This document shows positions 34,428 to 46,884 of a DNA stretch of 64,000 nt, piece after piece (position 1 is the first letter of the stretch; every line of letters starts with the position of its first letter). A model generated the notes under the pieces. That model had not been told where the DNA came from. It did no database searches and was given only the letters and a program-made list of their open reading frames with translations. The DNA is from Typhlomys cinereus (taxonomy: Eukaryota; Chordata; Mammalia; Rodentia; Platacanthomyidae), in the NCBI GenBank assembly GCA_023101885.1, contig JALPQD010000005.1:3181020-3245019 (forward strand), given 5' to 3'. The translations under genes were made by a program, and so were the position numbers.

Positions 34428-34447
34428 TAAACAAACATTTAAAAAGT
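34155..34447 (+). mobile_element. B2-like SINE with (TC)n(CA)n tail
   Basis: GGGAGCTGGAGAGATGGCTC head. (TC)n then (CA)n at 34361-34424. Flanked by AAAATACAGGTTT and AAAACACAGGTTT (34142-34154, 34448-34460). Confidence 0.88.
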
Positions 34448-34464
34448 AAAACACAGGTTTCTAA

Positions 34465-35380
34465 TCTGCAATCAACATATACATCCTAAAAAACAAAAGG
34501 AAAAGCACAAAGCAACGGTCTTCGTAGTCATGAGATGGGGACTGAATGTTAGTATCCTGAAAGAGGCAAACCGCAGCCTACACACAGCTTGGCTTTTCCT
34601 ATAGGTCTGGGAGACAGGGATTTGTTTCGGTTTTGTCTGTTTTTCAGTTTTGGCCAAAGAGAAGATACTACTTCGTCCTCTGTAATTCTTTCCCCAACAT
34701 ATGGTATGCATTCAACAACCAAAGCTCACCTGCAGGAATGAAGAATGGATAATTCTATAGACTTCTAAGCTTTCCTACCACCTATCCTGTATTTTTTAAA
34801 TTATTTATAAGTCTGAAATTGACTGTTTCTGCAACTCAGGTTTCACAGGACCCATAAACTTGAGAGAAACTGCTGAGAAGGTAACTGACGGGAAACTGTA
34901 TGTTAGGTGCCATTATTTAAACTGTGACAACTGTGGTGAGATTACACCACAGAGCCTTAAAGCACGGTATTTTTCATAATACCGAAGGGTCATGAAATAT
35001 TTCCTTACTCATTTCCAAAATAAATCCTAAGCCCACAAAATACTTGACATCAATTAATTAAACATATAGAAAGCCTATACACACACATAAGACATATGTG
35101 CACAAATAATAATACACAACTGTCTGAGAAATGGGAGAAGTAAAAATACAAAAAGCACTAACTTCAATAAAAATGATTTTTAAAAAACCGAAGAGGAGCA
35201 AATACTGAGAAAAGGAAAACAAGGAAATAAGGGCAACACAGTTTAATTTTTTTCCTCATTATGACAATTCTGAGTTCATGTATCTTCTGCATGCATCTGG
35301 CACACTTCCATCTCTCTACAGCAAAATTCAGAACTGTCAAACTTTATACAATGATACACTGTTGCTGCTGCTTCAGCAAT
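34465..35380. other. Intronic sequence, nothing recognised
   Basis: No gene, no repeat I can name. Confidence 0.5.
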
Positions 35381-35384
35381 CTGC

Positions 35385-35545
35385 TTTTATCATGTGCCTT
35401 GTTCTGGGATAAGACTTTATATTCACTGACTTATATACTCTTCATAATAAGCCTGAAATAGATTTTTCTGAAGCAAGTGGAAATTCAACAACTTGACCAA
35501 AATGCCTTAACTGATAAATGCTGGAGGCAGTATAACAAACATCAG
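35385..35545 (+). mobile_element. MIR fragment
   Basis: TCATGTGCCTTGTTCTGGGA and CAACAACTTGACCAAAATGC match the two ends of a diverged MIR. Confidence 0.5.
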
Positions 35546-35878
35546 CCCTAAAATAAATCTCAACAATTTTAAATCACTGATCAGGTTAGCACAATAACTA
35601 TAGAACATGAAAGTAAAAACACACACACCAGAATGTCATCATCCTGAGAATTACTGGATAGATACCTACTTAGGAAATTCAATTGCCTAAAATACGTCAA
35701 TGAAAATTATATTTGCAAATGAAACTATCAACATCCCATAAAATTTTCTAATATCTTTGAAAAGAACCTATATTGAACTTTATATGATTTATTTCTAGAT
35801 GGGTACAATAAAGCAATAAAGCCAATAATAAAAAGTAAAGACTATCAATAAAAACTACTTTTGTAAGTTTTTCATTCT

Positions 35879-36118
35879 CGGGCTAGACAGATGGCCCAAG
35901 CAGAAGTTCCTGAGTTCAGATCCTGCATGCCACTTAAAAATACCATTTCTGCCAGCAGTCTGCACTTTTGGTTCTGAAGGTCGGAGCCTGGGAAATCCCC
36001 CCAAAAAGCCAAAAGGAGGTAGAAGCAATTCAGAATGATTTCCAAAGTCACCCTTGAGTCTCCACAGGAATACACAGTGCCCTCTGATAAACACACACAT
36101 AACATAAAATAAAATTTT
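35879..36118 (+). mobile_element. B2-like SINE
   Basis: GGGCTAGACAGATGGCCCAA head, GAGTTCAGATCC box B, short (CA)n end. A piece of the head is deleted. Confidence 0.8.
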
Positions 36119-36189
36119 TTTCATACTCAATGCAAATCCTATAAAAGATCTAGAAAACAATTCATTTTTTAACTTTAAAATTAATATTT

Positions 36190-36270
36190 AAGGTTGGAAG
36201 TATAGTTCAATAGCACATGCTTAGCACTGAAAAGGCCCTAGATTGATAACCAGCACCAAAAAAGTAAATA
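36190..36270 (+). mobile_element. ID SINE
   Basis: GGAAGTATAGTTCAATAGCA and GATTGATAACCAGCACC. Confidence 0.55.
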
Positions 36271-36659
36271 CTAAGTAAATAAATACAAAAAGAAACCTAC
36301 TTTGTAAATTCAACAACTGTTTATAATGAAAAAGGAAAGAAGAAAAACACTCAACAGCCATCACTTCCTAGGAAGTGGAATTTTCACATGGATAACAAAA
36401 ACATTCACTTTTAATAATCTAATTTATTTACAAGACTTGCCAAGGTGCCGTTCAGTGACAAAGTTCCAGTACGTCAGCACTCTCTCATACGATACTCATG
36501 CCTAGAATTCATCTGATTACTACTTACAAACAACATAATTTTTCCCTCCAAATCTTTTGTTCCACTCTGTTCAACTAATGATTGGCATACAACCCATCCA
36601 ACTGTCCATAGAGATATATACATTATACACACCATGGCTAATGATTTCATGTCCTTATA

Positions 36660-36835
36660 GCTTTTCTCCCTGTCAAGTCTTTGGAACAGGAACATGTCAA
36701 TTTTCAAATGCATTCCTTACTGCATGTTTTTCCTACCTCAAATCCTGTGCACATCCTGCCAAGATAATCTTTCTAAAACTAGGTTCTGACTCGTCACTCA
36801 GGTTGACCTCTGAAACTGCTGGTTAGAAAGCAAAA
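36660..36835 (+). mobile_element. L2 fragment
   Basis: CATCCTGCCAAGATAATCTT followed by TCTAAAACTAGGTTCTGAC resembles L2. Short and diverged. Confidence 0.45.
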
Positions 36836-36892
36836 TGTAATCACTTTTTGGGCAAACTGTTTAGCATTGTCCTCTAAAATTACATATACCTT

Positions 36893-37124
36893 GGGCTGGA
36901 GAGATGGCTCAGGAGTTAAGACTCTGCCTAGCAAGCAGAAGCTCCTGAGTTCCGATCCATGTCACATGTGAAAAAACTGCAAGGCTGAAAAAATGCCCTG
37001 CACTTACAAGCCTTGGTGGGCAGAGTCTGGGAAATCCCAGAGCAAAGCAAACAGTAGGTAATAGCAATCCAGGATGATTCCCAAAGTCATCCTTGGTTCT
37101 CCACAAGGGCACATAGTGGCTCTG

Positions 37125-37168
<44 letters not shown>

Positions 37169-37190
37169 CAGATAAATAAAAAATTAAACA
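36893..37190 (+). mobile_element. B2-like SINE
   Basis: TTGGGCTGGAGAGATGGCTC head, TGAGTTCCGATCC box B and (CA)n tail. The duplication is imperfect (AAAATTACATATACC against AAAATTAAACATATC). Confidence 0.85.
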
Positions 37191-37204
37191 TATCTGTCCC
37201 ACCA

Positions 37205-37310
37205 AACATAGTTGTTGAAGCTTGTAATCCATACACTCCCCTTGAAGCAGGCAGACCTCTATTTGATGCAGCCTGAGCTACATAAAGAGATCAGTCTCAA
37301 CAAACAAACA
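37205..37310 (+). mobile_element. B1 SINE fragment
   Basis: GAAGCTTGTAATCCATACAC to GAGATCAGTCTCAACAAACA. Confidence 0.5.
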
Positions 37311-37614
37311 GAAAACCCATTATACTTCTGTCCTGTAACTAATAAATATGAAAATCTTTTTCTACAAAATAATTTATAGTCGAATGGTCAACTCTAACTT
37401 TATTCATAATACTGAAATGATAGAATGGGTAAACAAGCTGTGGTGTATTTATATTGGCTAATAAACAAACTATAAAGAACAAATTATTGATGTGGGCAAG
37501 ACGAATGGATTTCTTTTATTGTGTGTTCAAATAAACTTTATTTACTTATTGGCCTCAAGCAAGTATAAGTGTAATTCTAATAACTTCATTATGGTATACT
37601 CTTAAAATTCTAGT

Positions 37615-38590
37615 TACTGTGTGCTTCCCTCCACTCCCCCATCCTTCCCTCCCATCTCCCTCTTTCCCCTCATTAATCCATTACACTCCCTCCCACTCTC
37701 CTGCCTGGCGCTTCTATGGATCCCAGGGTTTCCTCTGGCTTGTCTACTCTTTTGGGAGTTCAGGCCTTCCTCGGGCCACTCCACTGATACGAGCATTTCC
37801 CTTCACTCATCCAGCTCGTCCCCAAGGTTTCCACCGTGTTCTTCTCTCTCTTGAGTTCCTCATCATCTATGGGGCATGTTGTTATGTCAGTCATTATGCA
37901 GGTCTGGTAAGGGCAAGTCTCACTGCAGTGAGTTCCTGGATGCAGGAGTTCTGCCTTGAATGGAATGTCTTGTCCAATGGTGAACCTTCCCATCTTTAGG
38001 TTCTTACAATCTCACCCCCCAACCCCCTTCCCAAAGCCTTAGAACAGGAAGAATTAGGATGGTCTGATTCTGGGTGAGCATTGGTGGGTCTCTGGCTGTT
38101 GCTGTCCACCTTGATGTTCTACTGGCCTAGGCTCTATCCTGTCAGGTGTTGAGATTCTCTACTTCTGTTGTAGAAGACTGGGTATAATAGCAGCTACTAA
38201 CAGAGCACTTTAGTGACTGTCTTCCTACCTTACAGGTTCATTGGCTGCTTTTCCCTATTGATCTATTTCCTTCCCTTTTTTAGGTTCCTGTTCTAGCTAA
38301 CAGTAACAGGAATGTGTTCCATTCTGACAAGTGGGTCTTGAGTTCAATCAGAAAGCTGTTGGTTGTCTCCTTGATACTCATGCCACTATTACACTGGTGG
38401 TCACCTGTTGCCATGGTGATTCTTATTGCAACTTGCAGATCTCATGAGTTGATGAGGCCTGTGATTATTTCTCTCCTCTAGTAGTTTCTACAGTATTCCT
38501 TAGTACTGTGTAAGCAATATAGCAAAGAGGAAGTTCTCAGACCAGTTCCAGTTGATGTATTTTGCCCATGTTCTGTGATCCATTTGTGTT
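37615..38590. repeat. L1 3' UTR-type repeat, copy 2 (longer)
   Basis: Same family as 8430-9095, with a CT-rich start (TCCCTCCACTCCCCC) and an extra middle section at about 37850-38160. The shared end reads GTTCCAGTTGATGTATTTTGCCC. No coding potential. Confidence 0.6.
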
Positions 38591-38728
38591 GTACCTTCAC
38601 GTGAATGGATTTCAAAAACATTACATTGAAGGCAAAGGATAAAGCTTAAACATAAGAATGGCTTGCCTCACATTGACCCTAGGTTCAATGAAGTCAATAG
38701 ACACAACATGTTGATCAGACAAAGGCTG

Positions 38729-38774
<46 letters not shown>

Positions 38775-39079
38775 TCACACACACACATACACACTAATGC
38801 TTGATTATACAAACTTCGACAATGTGATTAACTAAGAGAATCATGAGGAGGGGGGATATCAGAGTATTATACAGTCATCAAAACTCAGTGAATAGTGAAA
38901 ACCTGTCCCTTTCACAAATCATATATTTCTTCTCAAAAAGTTTTAGCCAGACCCTTTGTTCCATGCCCACACCCCAACTATTTCAATGGAAGACAGGAGG
39001 TTTAACTAAGCCCAGGAGTTTGGGAGCCATTCTGGGCAACACAGCAAGATTATTTCTTTATTTAAAAAAAGGGGGGGGG

Positions 39080-39380
39080 GCAGGGAAGGGGCTGACAAGA
39101 AGGTCAAAGGGTGCCTGCCAGGAAGAAAGCCTGGTAACCTGAGTTTGATTCCTGATGCCAACTTGGTAGAAGACGAAAATAGACTTCCCAAAGTTCTGTG
39201 GGCACAGGCACCTGCATATACTTGTGTCCCTGCTCCCCACCCCCAAAATTAACATTGAAAAACAGAGTTGGCTGTGATGGCTCATGCCTGGAACCCAGCA
39301 CTCCAGTCTGCTCTACACAGCAAGGTCCAGGCCGCCAACCTGCATCCCAAGACTCTGTAACAAACAAAGCAAATCAGCCA
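39080..39380 (+). mobile_element. B2-like SINE followed by a B1 fragment
   Basis: GAGTTTGATTCCTGATGCCA at 39141, then GGCTGTGATGGCTCATGCCT at 39269 (B1). Confidence 0.55.
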
Positions 39381-39454
39381 GTCACTGACACTACCTCGAG
39401 ACTCTGAGTTCAACCACAAGCACTTTAAAAAATGAAGTAAACATTAAGATTTTA

Positions 39455-39780
39455 AACCTTTAGGGCCTGGAAGGTAGGTCGGTTGAAAAAGGTGCATGTC
39501 ATGTAAGCATGATGTCTAAATTCAGATTCCCAGAACCCACGTTAAAAAAATAAATAAAAAAAAATAAAAAGCACAGCTACAAAATCTCAGCACACTTTCA
39601 AAAATGGGAGTCAGACACCAAGAAATCTCCAGAAGTTTGCAGGTCAGACAGTCTGCTGAAACAGCAGCAGGGAAGAGGCCCGGCTTCAAACAAGGTGAGA
39701 CAAGGAGTGACACTCCAAAGGTTGTTCTCTGACCTCCACATAAGCACACACACTCACCCATCACACACAATAAAGAAGCA
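39455..39780 (+). mobile_element. B2-like SINE, diverged
   Basis: TTCAGATTCCCAGAACCCAC box B, GTTCTCTGACCTCCACATAA tail. Confidence 0.55.
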
Positions 39781-40109
39781 AATAGTGAATGTAAATTAAA
39801 TAAGTTTTTAGATCATTGGACAGTTACAAAATCCCTTAAGAAAAATTAAACTACCACTAAACCACCGTTTAAAAAGTTACCCTTGAGCCAACAAGAGACT
39901 TCAGTGAGTAAAGGCACTCGCTGGGCAAGTCCAACCTGAGGTCAATCACACTAACCCACAGGGTAGAAGCATGTACAATAAATATTAAATAAAGTCATCC
40001 TCCTGGTTAGGAAACGAAAGCCCAGACTCTAAGCCTGGCTTGTACCAACACCCCTCGAGGAAGTGGGTCTCCAACCAAAAAAAAAAAGTTATCCTCCTAC
40101 TCAGAAACA

Positions 40110-40245
40110 AGAGGATATTGACAGTCTTCTCTGGTTTGTAAATCTTGTGAACAAGAATTTTTGTCCATGTAGAAAAAATATCACCCTTATCTTCCCAGCA
40201 TCTATCATTATGTTTGACACACAGAAGATGTTGAACGTGTCTCCT
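40110..40245 (+). mobile_element. Possible L2/MIR 3' fragment
   Basis: CCCAGCATCTATCATTATGT and an AGAAGATGTTGAACGTGT tail resemble the end of L2 or MIR. Very diverged. Confidence 0.3.
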
Positions 40246-40249
40246 TGAT

Positions 40250-41715
40250 ATTTCTTGACTTGGGCATAACGTGGCATTAACTTTTAGATAATTACTGACT
40301 TATTTCCTAAACATGTGTGTTCCACTCTTAACAACTTCTGACAGATAAACAGGGTTCTACAAAGATTAACAAGGTTAATCAGTGGTTATAGAGGCTTCTG
40401 CATATTTTTCCAAAAAGCAACCGAGTTGAATCCTTAATTTGTTTTCATCTATTACACGTGTTCCAAATAAATATTCAAAACCATTACATTTCCACAGTCT
40501 TAATGTCTAAAATTTATCCTCAATTAAACTGAACGTCCATCTTCCCATCATCACATTATAGGTCAATCTTCTAAATTACTTATTTCTAATATATCTGAAA
40601 GATACACTTCTATCTTTCTAAAGATATCACATTAACTGATTATTAAAGCTAAAAAACTTATCTAATATTCACTACACTATTCAAACTTACTAGCATCATT
40701 TATGAAAACTCTAGATTTATTTTTGACATAGCTAAAGATCTATAGCAGAGCAAAGTTGAAAACAACTAATAATTTTGACCACCAATTCAAAGTCAAAAAT
40801 CTACATGCTCTAGGGTGGAGGAATGTGGCTAATATCCTCTACAGAAGTACAGTTTTCACTCGAGCCAAGAGCAAAGGCTCAAGGATTAAAGTGCTGTATA
40901 TTACGTGCAGAAGTGACAGATTACTTTTTGCCACACTCCGTTTTTAAAGATAATTTGACAAACACATTCAGGTCTATTTTATCCAGTGTGGTAATGAATT
41001 GGTAATGAATTTCTTTAAGAAGGATTAATTAAACTCAAGAAAATTTTTTAAAAAACTGCTTCCTCATTTCTAAATTAATGCTTATAAAGCTTTCCTGTGA
41101 ACAAACAAAATTAAAAAGCAATTATCCATAAGAAAACCAGTCCTGTTTCTATTCCTCATCACTGGTCTCTTCTAAGAACACAGGGAACTAGCAGGTCCTC
41201 AAGAAGTCCTGATTATGAACTTGCAAGACAATGAGTAAGTAGCAAAACCAACAATGAAAGCCCAGATTCAGGCCAGTGTAACCAGCTTTCAGGAACATTT
41301 TTCAGAGTACGACTGTGAGTGCTGGATGAATACAAAGAACAATGAACAAGTACTGACCCTGCACTGTCTCTGGCCACTTAAAATGGTCAGCGTCCACGAC
41401 AGAACATTTGGCCAGCATGTGCCAGGCAGGGAATGCTCTCCCGAGGATAGTGGGAGTAACAGCTGGAAAGGCAAAACAGGCAAACACAGCAGGCCAGGGG
41501 CAACGAGAACTAGCAACAGTCCTTCCCAGCAAACCTACGGGGCCACAGTCAATAGATTCCATTTACAAAAAACTAACCAACATTACTCTGTTCAGTAAAG
41601 ACTGTGTCATACCTCATGATAAATAATTGCCGAGGTGATTTCTGGCTGACATCTTGAATTTTATACACAAATAAAAAAATTTACGGTGGAACCAAAAAGG
41701 ATTCTGCACACTGAT
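40250..41715. other. Intronic sequence, nothing recognised
   Basis: A 114-codon plus-strand ORF (41254-41598) has no family features or splice context. Confidence 0.5.
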
Positions 41716-41719
41716 GAGC

Positions 41720-41960
41720 ACTCTTGTATTATATAAAGCTTATTAAAAATTAATATGAAAAACAGCATAGGACTTCAGCTTATGTCCTAAATATTATCCA
41801 AAAAATCTAGGTAGCAATCACAAATTTTTTAAGAACATTTTAATATTAAAGAACAATTTAATATTAAAAATGATAAAGCATATAAAATCTAAAATAAATA
41901 TTTATTACATTAAATATTAATATATTACATTAAATATTAGTAATATTTCTACCTTATCAT
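41720..41960. repeat. AT-rich stretch with repeated AATATTAA
   Basis: Several TTAATATTAAA and ACATTAAATATTA units. No gene seen. Confidence 0.5.
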
Positions 41961-42014
41961 GAACTTTAGGAAAACTGTCTACGGACATGAGTATTCTAAA
42001 GAAAATGAAAATCC

Positions 42015-42165
42015 AGGCACAGTGTTACAGACCTGTACATCCTTCACTTAACAGGTAGAAGCAGAAGGATCAGGCGTTCAAGGTTAGCCTTGGCTACAGG
42101 TCAAGTTCCAAGTCAGAGAGCACTGTCGGAGATCCTGTCTCAAATTAAAAAAAAAAAAAAAAAAG
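42015..42165 (+). mobile_element. B1 SINE with poly(A)
   Basis: GGCACAGTGTTACAGACCTG, TTCAAGGTTAGCCTTGGCTA, GATCCTGTCTCAAATT plus A-run. Confidence 0.7.
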
Positions 42166-42387
42166 AAGAAGAAAGAAAGGAGAAGGGAAGGGAAGAAAAG
42201 GAGCAAAAGAGAGGAGAAGAAGGAAAAGGAGAGGCAGTGAGGCAGAGGCAGCCAAGCTATTAGAGGTAACAGAGGCTTTAGTGGGTGATTTTAATTAATG
42301 TATAACTCTGCTAACTATAAATTAAAATCTTGACAACTTCAACAATAATTTCCTATTTGTTTGGCATGTAACTTTTTGTAAACAAGT

Positions 42388-42478
42388 CTGAGGACTTAGC
42401 TCAGTGGCAGAGGCCTACTACAGCATGTCAAGACACTGGGTTCAATCCCCAGTACAAGCGGGGAAGGGGCAGGGAAAA
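42388..42478 (+). mobile_element. ID SINE
   Basis: GAGGACTTAGCTCAGTGGCA and GGGTTCAATCCCCAGTAC are tRNA-like boxes A and B of ID. Confidence 0.75.
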
Positions 42479-42559
42479 CAAACATTTTCTAAGTAAGAAA
42501 TCATTAGGACCACCCCTTCCTATTCACGTAATTGAAGTATAATTAATGAAATAACAAAA

Positions 42560-42760
42560 CTATCATAGCTTTTTTTACATTTTTATATGTGTGGGCATGA
42601 ACACATGTAAACTTGTAGAGATTATGACAATTTGGAGGAATCGGTTCTCTCCCTCTTCCAGGGGAGATCTCCTCCTTCTGGGGATCAAACTTGGATTGTC
42701 AGGCGGCTTTGTGGCAAGCACCTTTATCCACTAGTCATCTTGGATGGATCCCCCCATCAT
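42560..42760 (-). mobile_element. B2/B3-like SINE, antisense, diverged
   Basis: TGTGTGGGCATGAACACATG, then CTGGGGATCAAACTTGGATT. Confidence 0.5.
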
Positions 42761-43039
42761 GACTTTTCAATCAATTTCATTGTATATTACAAACCTATAT
42801 GGTGTATCGGTTATTCATTCAATGGTTAATGCATATGTGGATTTACAGGTTACTTCCAGACATTCCAATCAATTTTTCTAGTTATTCATCTTTTATCATG
42901 AGTTTCTCCTGTTTAAGATGGATAATTACTTTATAGAAAGTATCAAATAGCTCATTCGGATGAACTACTTTAAAATCACTTCCAATTCTGAGACTGTAAG
43001 ATTCTGGGACAATCAGTACTTCTAAAAAGAATATAAGAA

Positions 43040-43120
43040 CCAAGGCTAGAGAAATGGCTCAGGAGCTAAGACTGCCTAATAAACAGAAAGACCTGAGTTC
43101 TGAGTTTGTATAATGGAAAG
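43040..43120 (+). mobile_element. B2-like SINE 5' fragment
   Basis: CAAGGCTAGAGAAATGGCTC to GACCTGAGTTCTGAG. Confidence 0.6.
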
Positions 43121-43202
43121 CAAAAGATGAACATCCAAGTTGAGATTCATACTGAATACATGCATCTGATTTTGCTTCTTCAAAAAAAAAAAAAAAAAAC
43201 CT

Positions 43203-43412
43203 GGGGCTGGAGAGGTGGCTCAGGGGTTAAGCCTCTGCCTTGCAGCCAGAAGGTCCTGAGTTCGGATTCTAGACCCCATGTATATAGAGGCCAGGCCGAA
43301 GCCGGGGCAGCCTGCGTTTCTGGTCCTGGTAGGGCGAAGCCTGTGAATCCCGGGGCAGAGTAAACAAGGAAGAGGTAGAGGCGTCCATGGAGGTTCCCGA
43401 ATTCCTCCGTGG

Positions 43413-43459
<47 letters not shown>

Positions 43460-43501
43460 CACGCACACACACGCATGCACATGCACAATTGAATAAATAA
43501 T
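43203..43501 (+). mobile_element. Young GC-rich SINE
   Basis: Full-length, flanked by AAAAAAAAACCT at 43191-43202 and 43502-43513. Target is an A-run at the end of an older SINE. Confidence 0.88.
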
Positions 43502-43539
43502 AAAAAAAAAACCTAAAACAAGGATAAAGTAAGTTTTAC

Positions 43540-43845
43540 GGAGGCCAAGGAGATGGCTGTCTATAAAGTGCTTGTCACTCGAGCATGAAGACCAGACTAC
43601 AGATGCTCAGCACTGCACTCCAGAGCTGGGGACAGGCAAGCAGGAGCATCCTTGGGCTCTCTGGAGAGCATTCTAGCTGAATCAGTGAATCCAGGTTTAG
43701 GGAGAGAGCCTGTCTCAAAAAATAATTTGGAGAGCAACTTTAAGAAGGCATCCAATAGCAATCTCTAATCTGCATATACATGCATGCACACCTGAACATA
43801 GATATACACATAAGACACATGACTACAAATATGGGAGAGGGAAGA
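43540..43845 (+). mobile_element. B2-like long SINE
   Basis: Diverged head at 43545, AGAGCCTGTCTCAAAA (43705), CA-rich tail with CATATACATGCATGCACACC. Confidence 0.5.
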
Positions 43846-43975
43846 AGAGACAGAGAGGCAGAAGACACATTTTTGCTCTTATTGTTCTGATGTTTTTAGG
43901 ACACAAACCACTAAAGACAGGTAAATGGAAAAATAAACCACAAAGGTCATAAAGAAGTTAAATAATTTATCAAAG

Positions 43976-44212
43976 AGCCAGAGAGATGGCTCAGGGGGTA
44001 AGCTTCTGCCTTGCAAGCAGAAGGTCCTGAGTTCAGATCCCAGATCCCATGTAAAAACACCAGTCAGAAATGGCAGTGGACTGTACTGTGTGTGTTCTGG
44101 TCCTGGAAGGCAGAGCCTGGGAAATCCCAGGGCAAAGCAAATAGGAGATAGAAGCAATCCAGAGTGAATCCTGAAGTCACCCTTGGGACTCTGCAGGAGC
44201 ACACGGTGACCC

Positions 44213-44243
<31 letters not shown>

Positions 44244-44253
44244 CACACACACA

Positions 44254-44301
<48 letters not shown>

Positions 44302-44304
44302 AAA
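43976..44304 (+). mobile_element. B2-like SINE with (TC)n(CA)n tail
   Basis: AGCCAGAGAGATGGCTCAGG head. Perfect 16-bp duplication AAATAATTTATCAAAG at 43960-43975 and 44305-44320. Confidence 0.92.
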
Positions 44305-44324
44305 AAATAATTTATCAAAGATAA

Positions 44325-46265
44325 CCAAACTCTAAATCAAGGGCATTAACCTCATTATAGCAACTAACTGAAGCCATACTGTCTCAAGAAAAACCATATA
44401 AGCTAAAAGACACAAGTACCTTAGCAAAGTGGCAAATTATATGATTTTACATATAAAAAATGATCTCATTACCCAGTGACCCTTTTTTCTGGAGTTCTCA
44501 GAGATCACTGGCAATTTGGCCGCAAACTTTTAAAAAGAAGACTGAAGTAAAAATCTGTAAAAACCTGACCAGACCAAAAACAAAAGATACATACACCCGA
44601 TATAACCTCAAACAGTCCAATCAGACCAATGGTTTTTCAATCCTAGCCACACACTGAGATCACTAAGACAACTTTTGAAAATACTGATGCTAATCTATGA
44701 AGCTAGAAATCAGAACAGCAGATGCCTCTACACTGGGAATAGAAAGAAAGAAAGATATCCAAAGGGAGCTTTACCATGCTCTGAATCTTGTCAGTTACAT
44801 GGTGAAAACCACCAAACCACATACTAAAATGTAGTGAGTTTTATTATAGCCAATCAACCATTTTTTAGGCTACTACTTGGGCCCTGTCCCTAGAGAATAC
44901 ATATTGACCTATTTGGTCTGGCCGGAAGCAAGGATGAGCTTCTACTGTTACAGCCTACACTAAGAACTACTGCTTGGGACTCTAGATTATAGGGCGAACC
45001 TGAAAGTCAGTAACTCCTACTTACAAACTTGGGGCTTCCAATTATCTTCTGCGGCCCGCTCTGAACCTGAACAGACAGCAAGAGTCAGATCTGAGGAGGC
45101 CTTTGCTAATCAGGTTATGCTATCAAACTGAACAGTAACTTGAAGGAAGCACATGACACAAAGAAAGGAAACGATAGGAAACGAATGAATAAGTGAATAA
45201 GTGACAGAGGAGAGGAGAGTGGGCTGAACCTACCAGCTTGCAGAAGGGAACAGTCAAGAAGCAATTAACTGGGCTAACACACACAACTCTCCGGGTGGGT
45301 ATACTCTAAATCAGCAGCAGAGGAGCATGGAGTTAGAGAGACCACAAACTTGGTAGACTCTCTAGGTTCCCTTCCCACCAACTGTCCCTACCCTACCCTC
45401 TTATGATTTATTCCTGGAAACACTGACCTGGAGAGACTCCAGACACAGAAGACTAGAGAGAGGCTCAAGGCTAAAAGCCAAGGGATTAAGCAGAAATGGT
45501 TTTAGCAAAGAGCAGTCGCCTACTTCCTCTGCCCAGTGTTCAGAACACTGGCAGCGAGGCATGGCTAGCAGTGCCACCTGGCCACAGGAGATTCATTCCA
45601 AGACCTCTAGTGGGTCGACCCCCGAAGCCTCCTAGAATACACTACCCACCTTGGCTCACCACACAATGTGGCTGTAATACTAACACAAACCTCTTTTTCC
45701 TTCAGTTTTACAGACTGAAGGTGATTTCATCATATGATTTTTCCTTCTTTATAAAGTTAATCCTCAAACAAGCATTTTACAGTTTTACTTTTAGCATATT
45801 CAAATTGGCAATATCATTATTAATCTTGCACTTGGGGCTGCTAAGTAAAATATGGGATATTTGAATATAAGCACTGTAACACTGTCTACTGCCCACTCTG
45901 AACCCACAGGACCATACTACTGACTAGCTGGAATGTGAGCCTGGAGTGATTCTCATCCCACCTATGCAGCCTTCAGCCCATCACTGCACTCGGAAACGGC
46001 AATTTAAAACTCAGAAATCAAGTAAGCTAATGAGTTCGGAGTATCAGAATGCCGCCTGACCTCTAAATACTTCAATAAGTTAAATTAAAAAAATTTCAAA
46101 TGTGTAAGTTGGTTTATTTTTGTATTTTCCATGTAATATTTTCAGACAATAGCTAACTAAAATTTGTAAAGTAACACAGTTGCATATGCAAGATCCTGGG
46201 TTCTATCTCTAACTCTGTAAAAGACAGAACTAAAAATGAGCAGAAAAATAAGCATACAATGAAAA
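44325..46265. other. Intronic sequence, nothing recognised
   Basis: Mixed composition. A 122-codon ORF at 45496-45864 is unsupported. No repeat identified. Confidence 0.45.
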
Positions 46266-46269
46266 TTTA

Positions 46270-46530
46270 AGCATACCAAATAAAAATATCAGGCACTTCA
46301 CAAAAGAGGGAATATAAATAGCCAATAAATGCTCTTCAATCAGTCACCAAGAAAATGCAAGATAAAACCATATTGATTTAAAAAGTAGAGTACCTCTACC
46401 AAGATCACAATCTTTTAAGCTAACAAGCATCAGTAAAAGCTAGGGTAATTGCAATGCCATTCCCTGCTAACTTAACCAACCACTTAGAGAAAATGTTAAA
46501 CAGTACCTAAAGTTTGAAGTATATTCAAAT
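46270..46530 (+). mobile_element. Short L1 ORF2 3' fragment
   Basis: Diverged sense L1 resembling the AAAATGCAAGATAAAACCA-type stretch near 46352 and CACTTAGAGAAAATG near 46481. The assignment is weak because of divergence. Confidence 0.4.
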
Positions 46531-46539
46531 ACCTCTTTT

Positions 46540-46880
46540 TTTTTCATGTGTGCACGTTGTCTGCATATCTGCCAGTGTGCAGACACACACAGGTGCATAA
46601 TCATGTATGTGTGTCTGTGCATGCAGAAGCCCAAGAATCATCCTCCAACACTCTTTCACCTTATTATTTTGAAACTGGGTTTCTTTCAGTAAACCAAGAG
46701 CCCCAACACCTAGCTCTGCTTTCTTTAGGAATTCCCAAGTTCCACCTTCCAGGGTTGGAATTACCAGCCGTCTGCCACATCTTCCCACCATTTTTACATG
46801 ATATCTGTGAATAAAGGACTCCGTCCAACTTGCTTGTGCATGAACCCAAGAGCAATCTTTCCATTTCCAGTCCCCTCAGA
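46540..46880 (-). mobile_element. B2/B3-like SINE, antisense, diverged
   Basis: TG/CA-rich start followed by AATCATCCTCCAACACTCTT and TTCCAGGGTTGGAATTACCA. Confidence 0.6.
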
Positions 46881-46884
46881 TACC

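Noticed and set aside
41254..41598. 114-codon plus-strand ORF
   Set aside because: No recognisable domain, promoter or splice context. Length is within chance for 64 kb.
42388..42478. Possible tRNA gene
   Set aside because: Boxes A and B belong to an ID SINE; no proper cloverleaf. The same applies to the B2-like SINE heads.
45496..45864. 122-codon plus-strand ORF
   Set aside because: Not a family I recognise; the second half is low-complexity and hydrophobic. No supporting signals.
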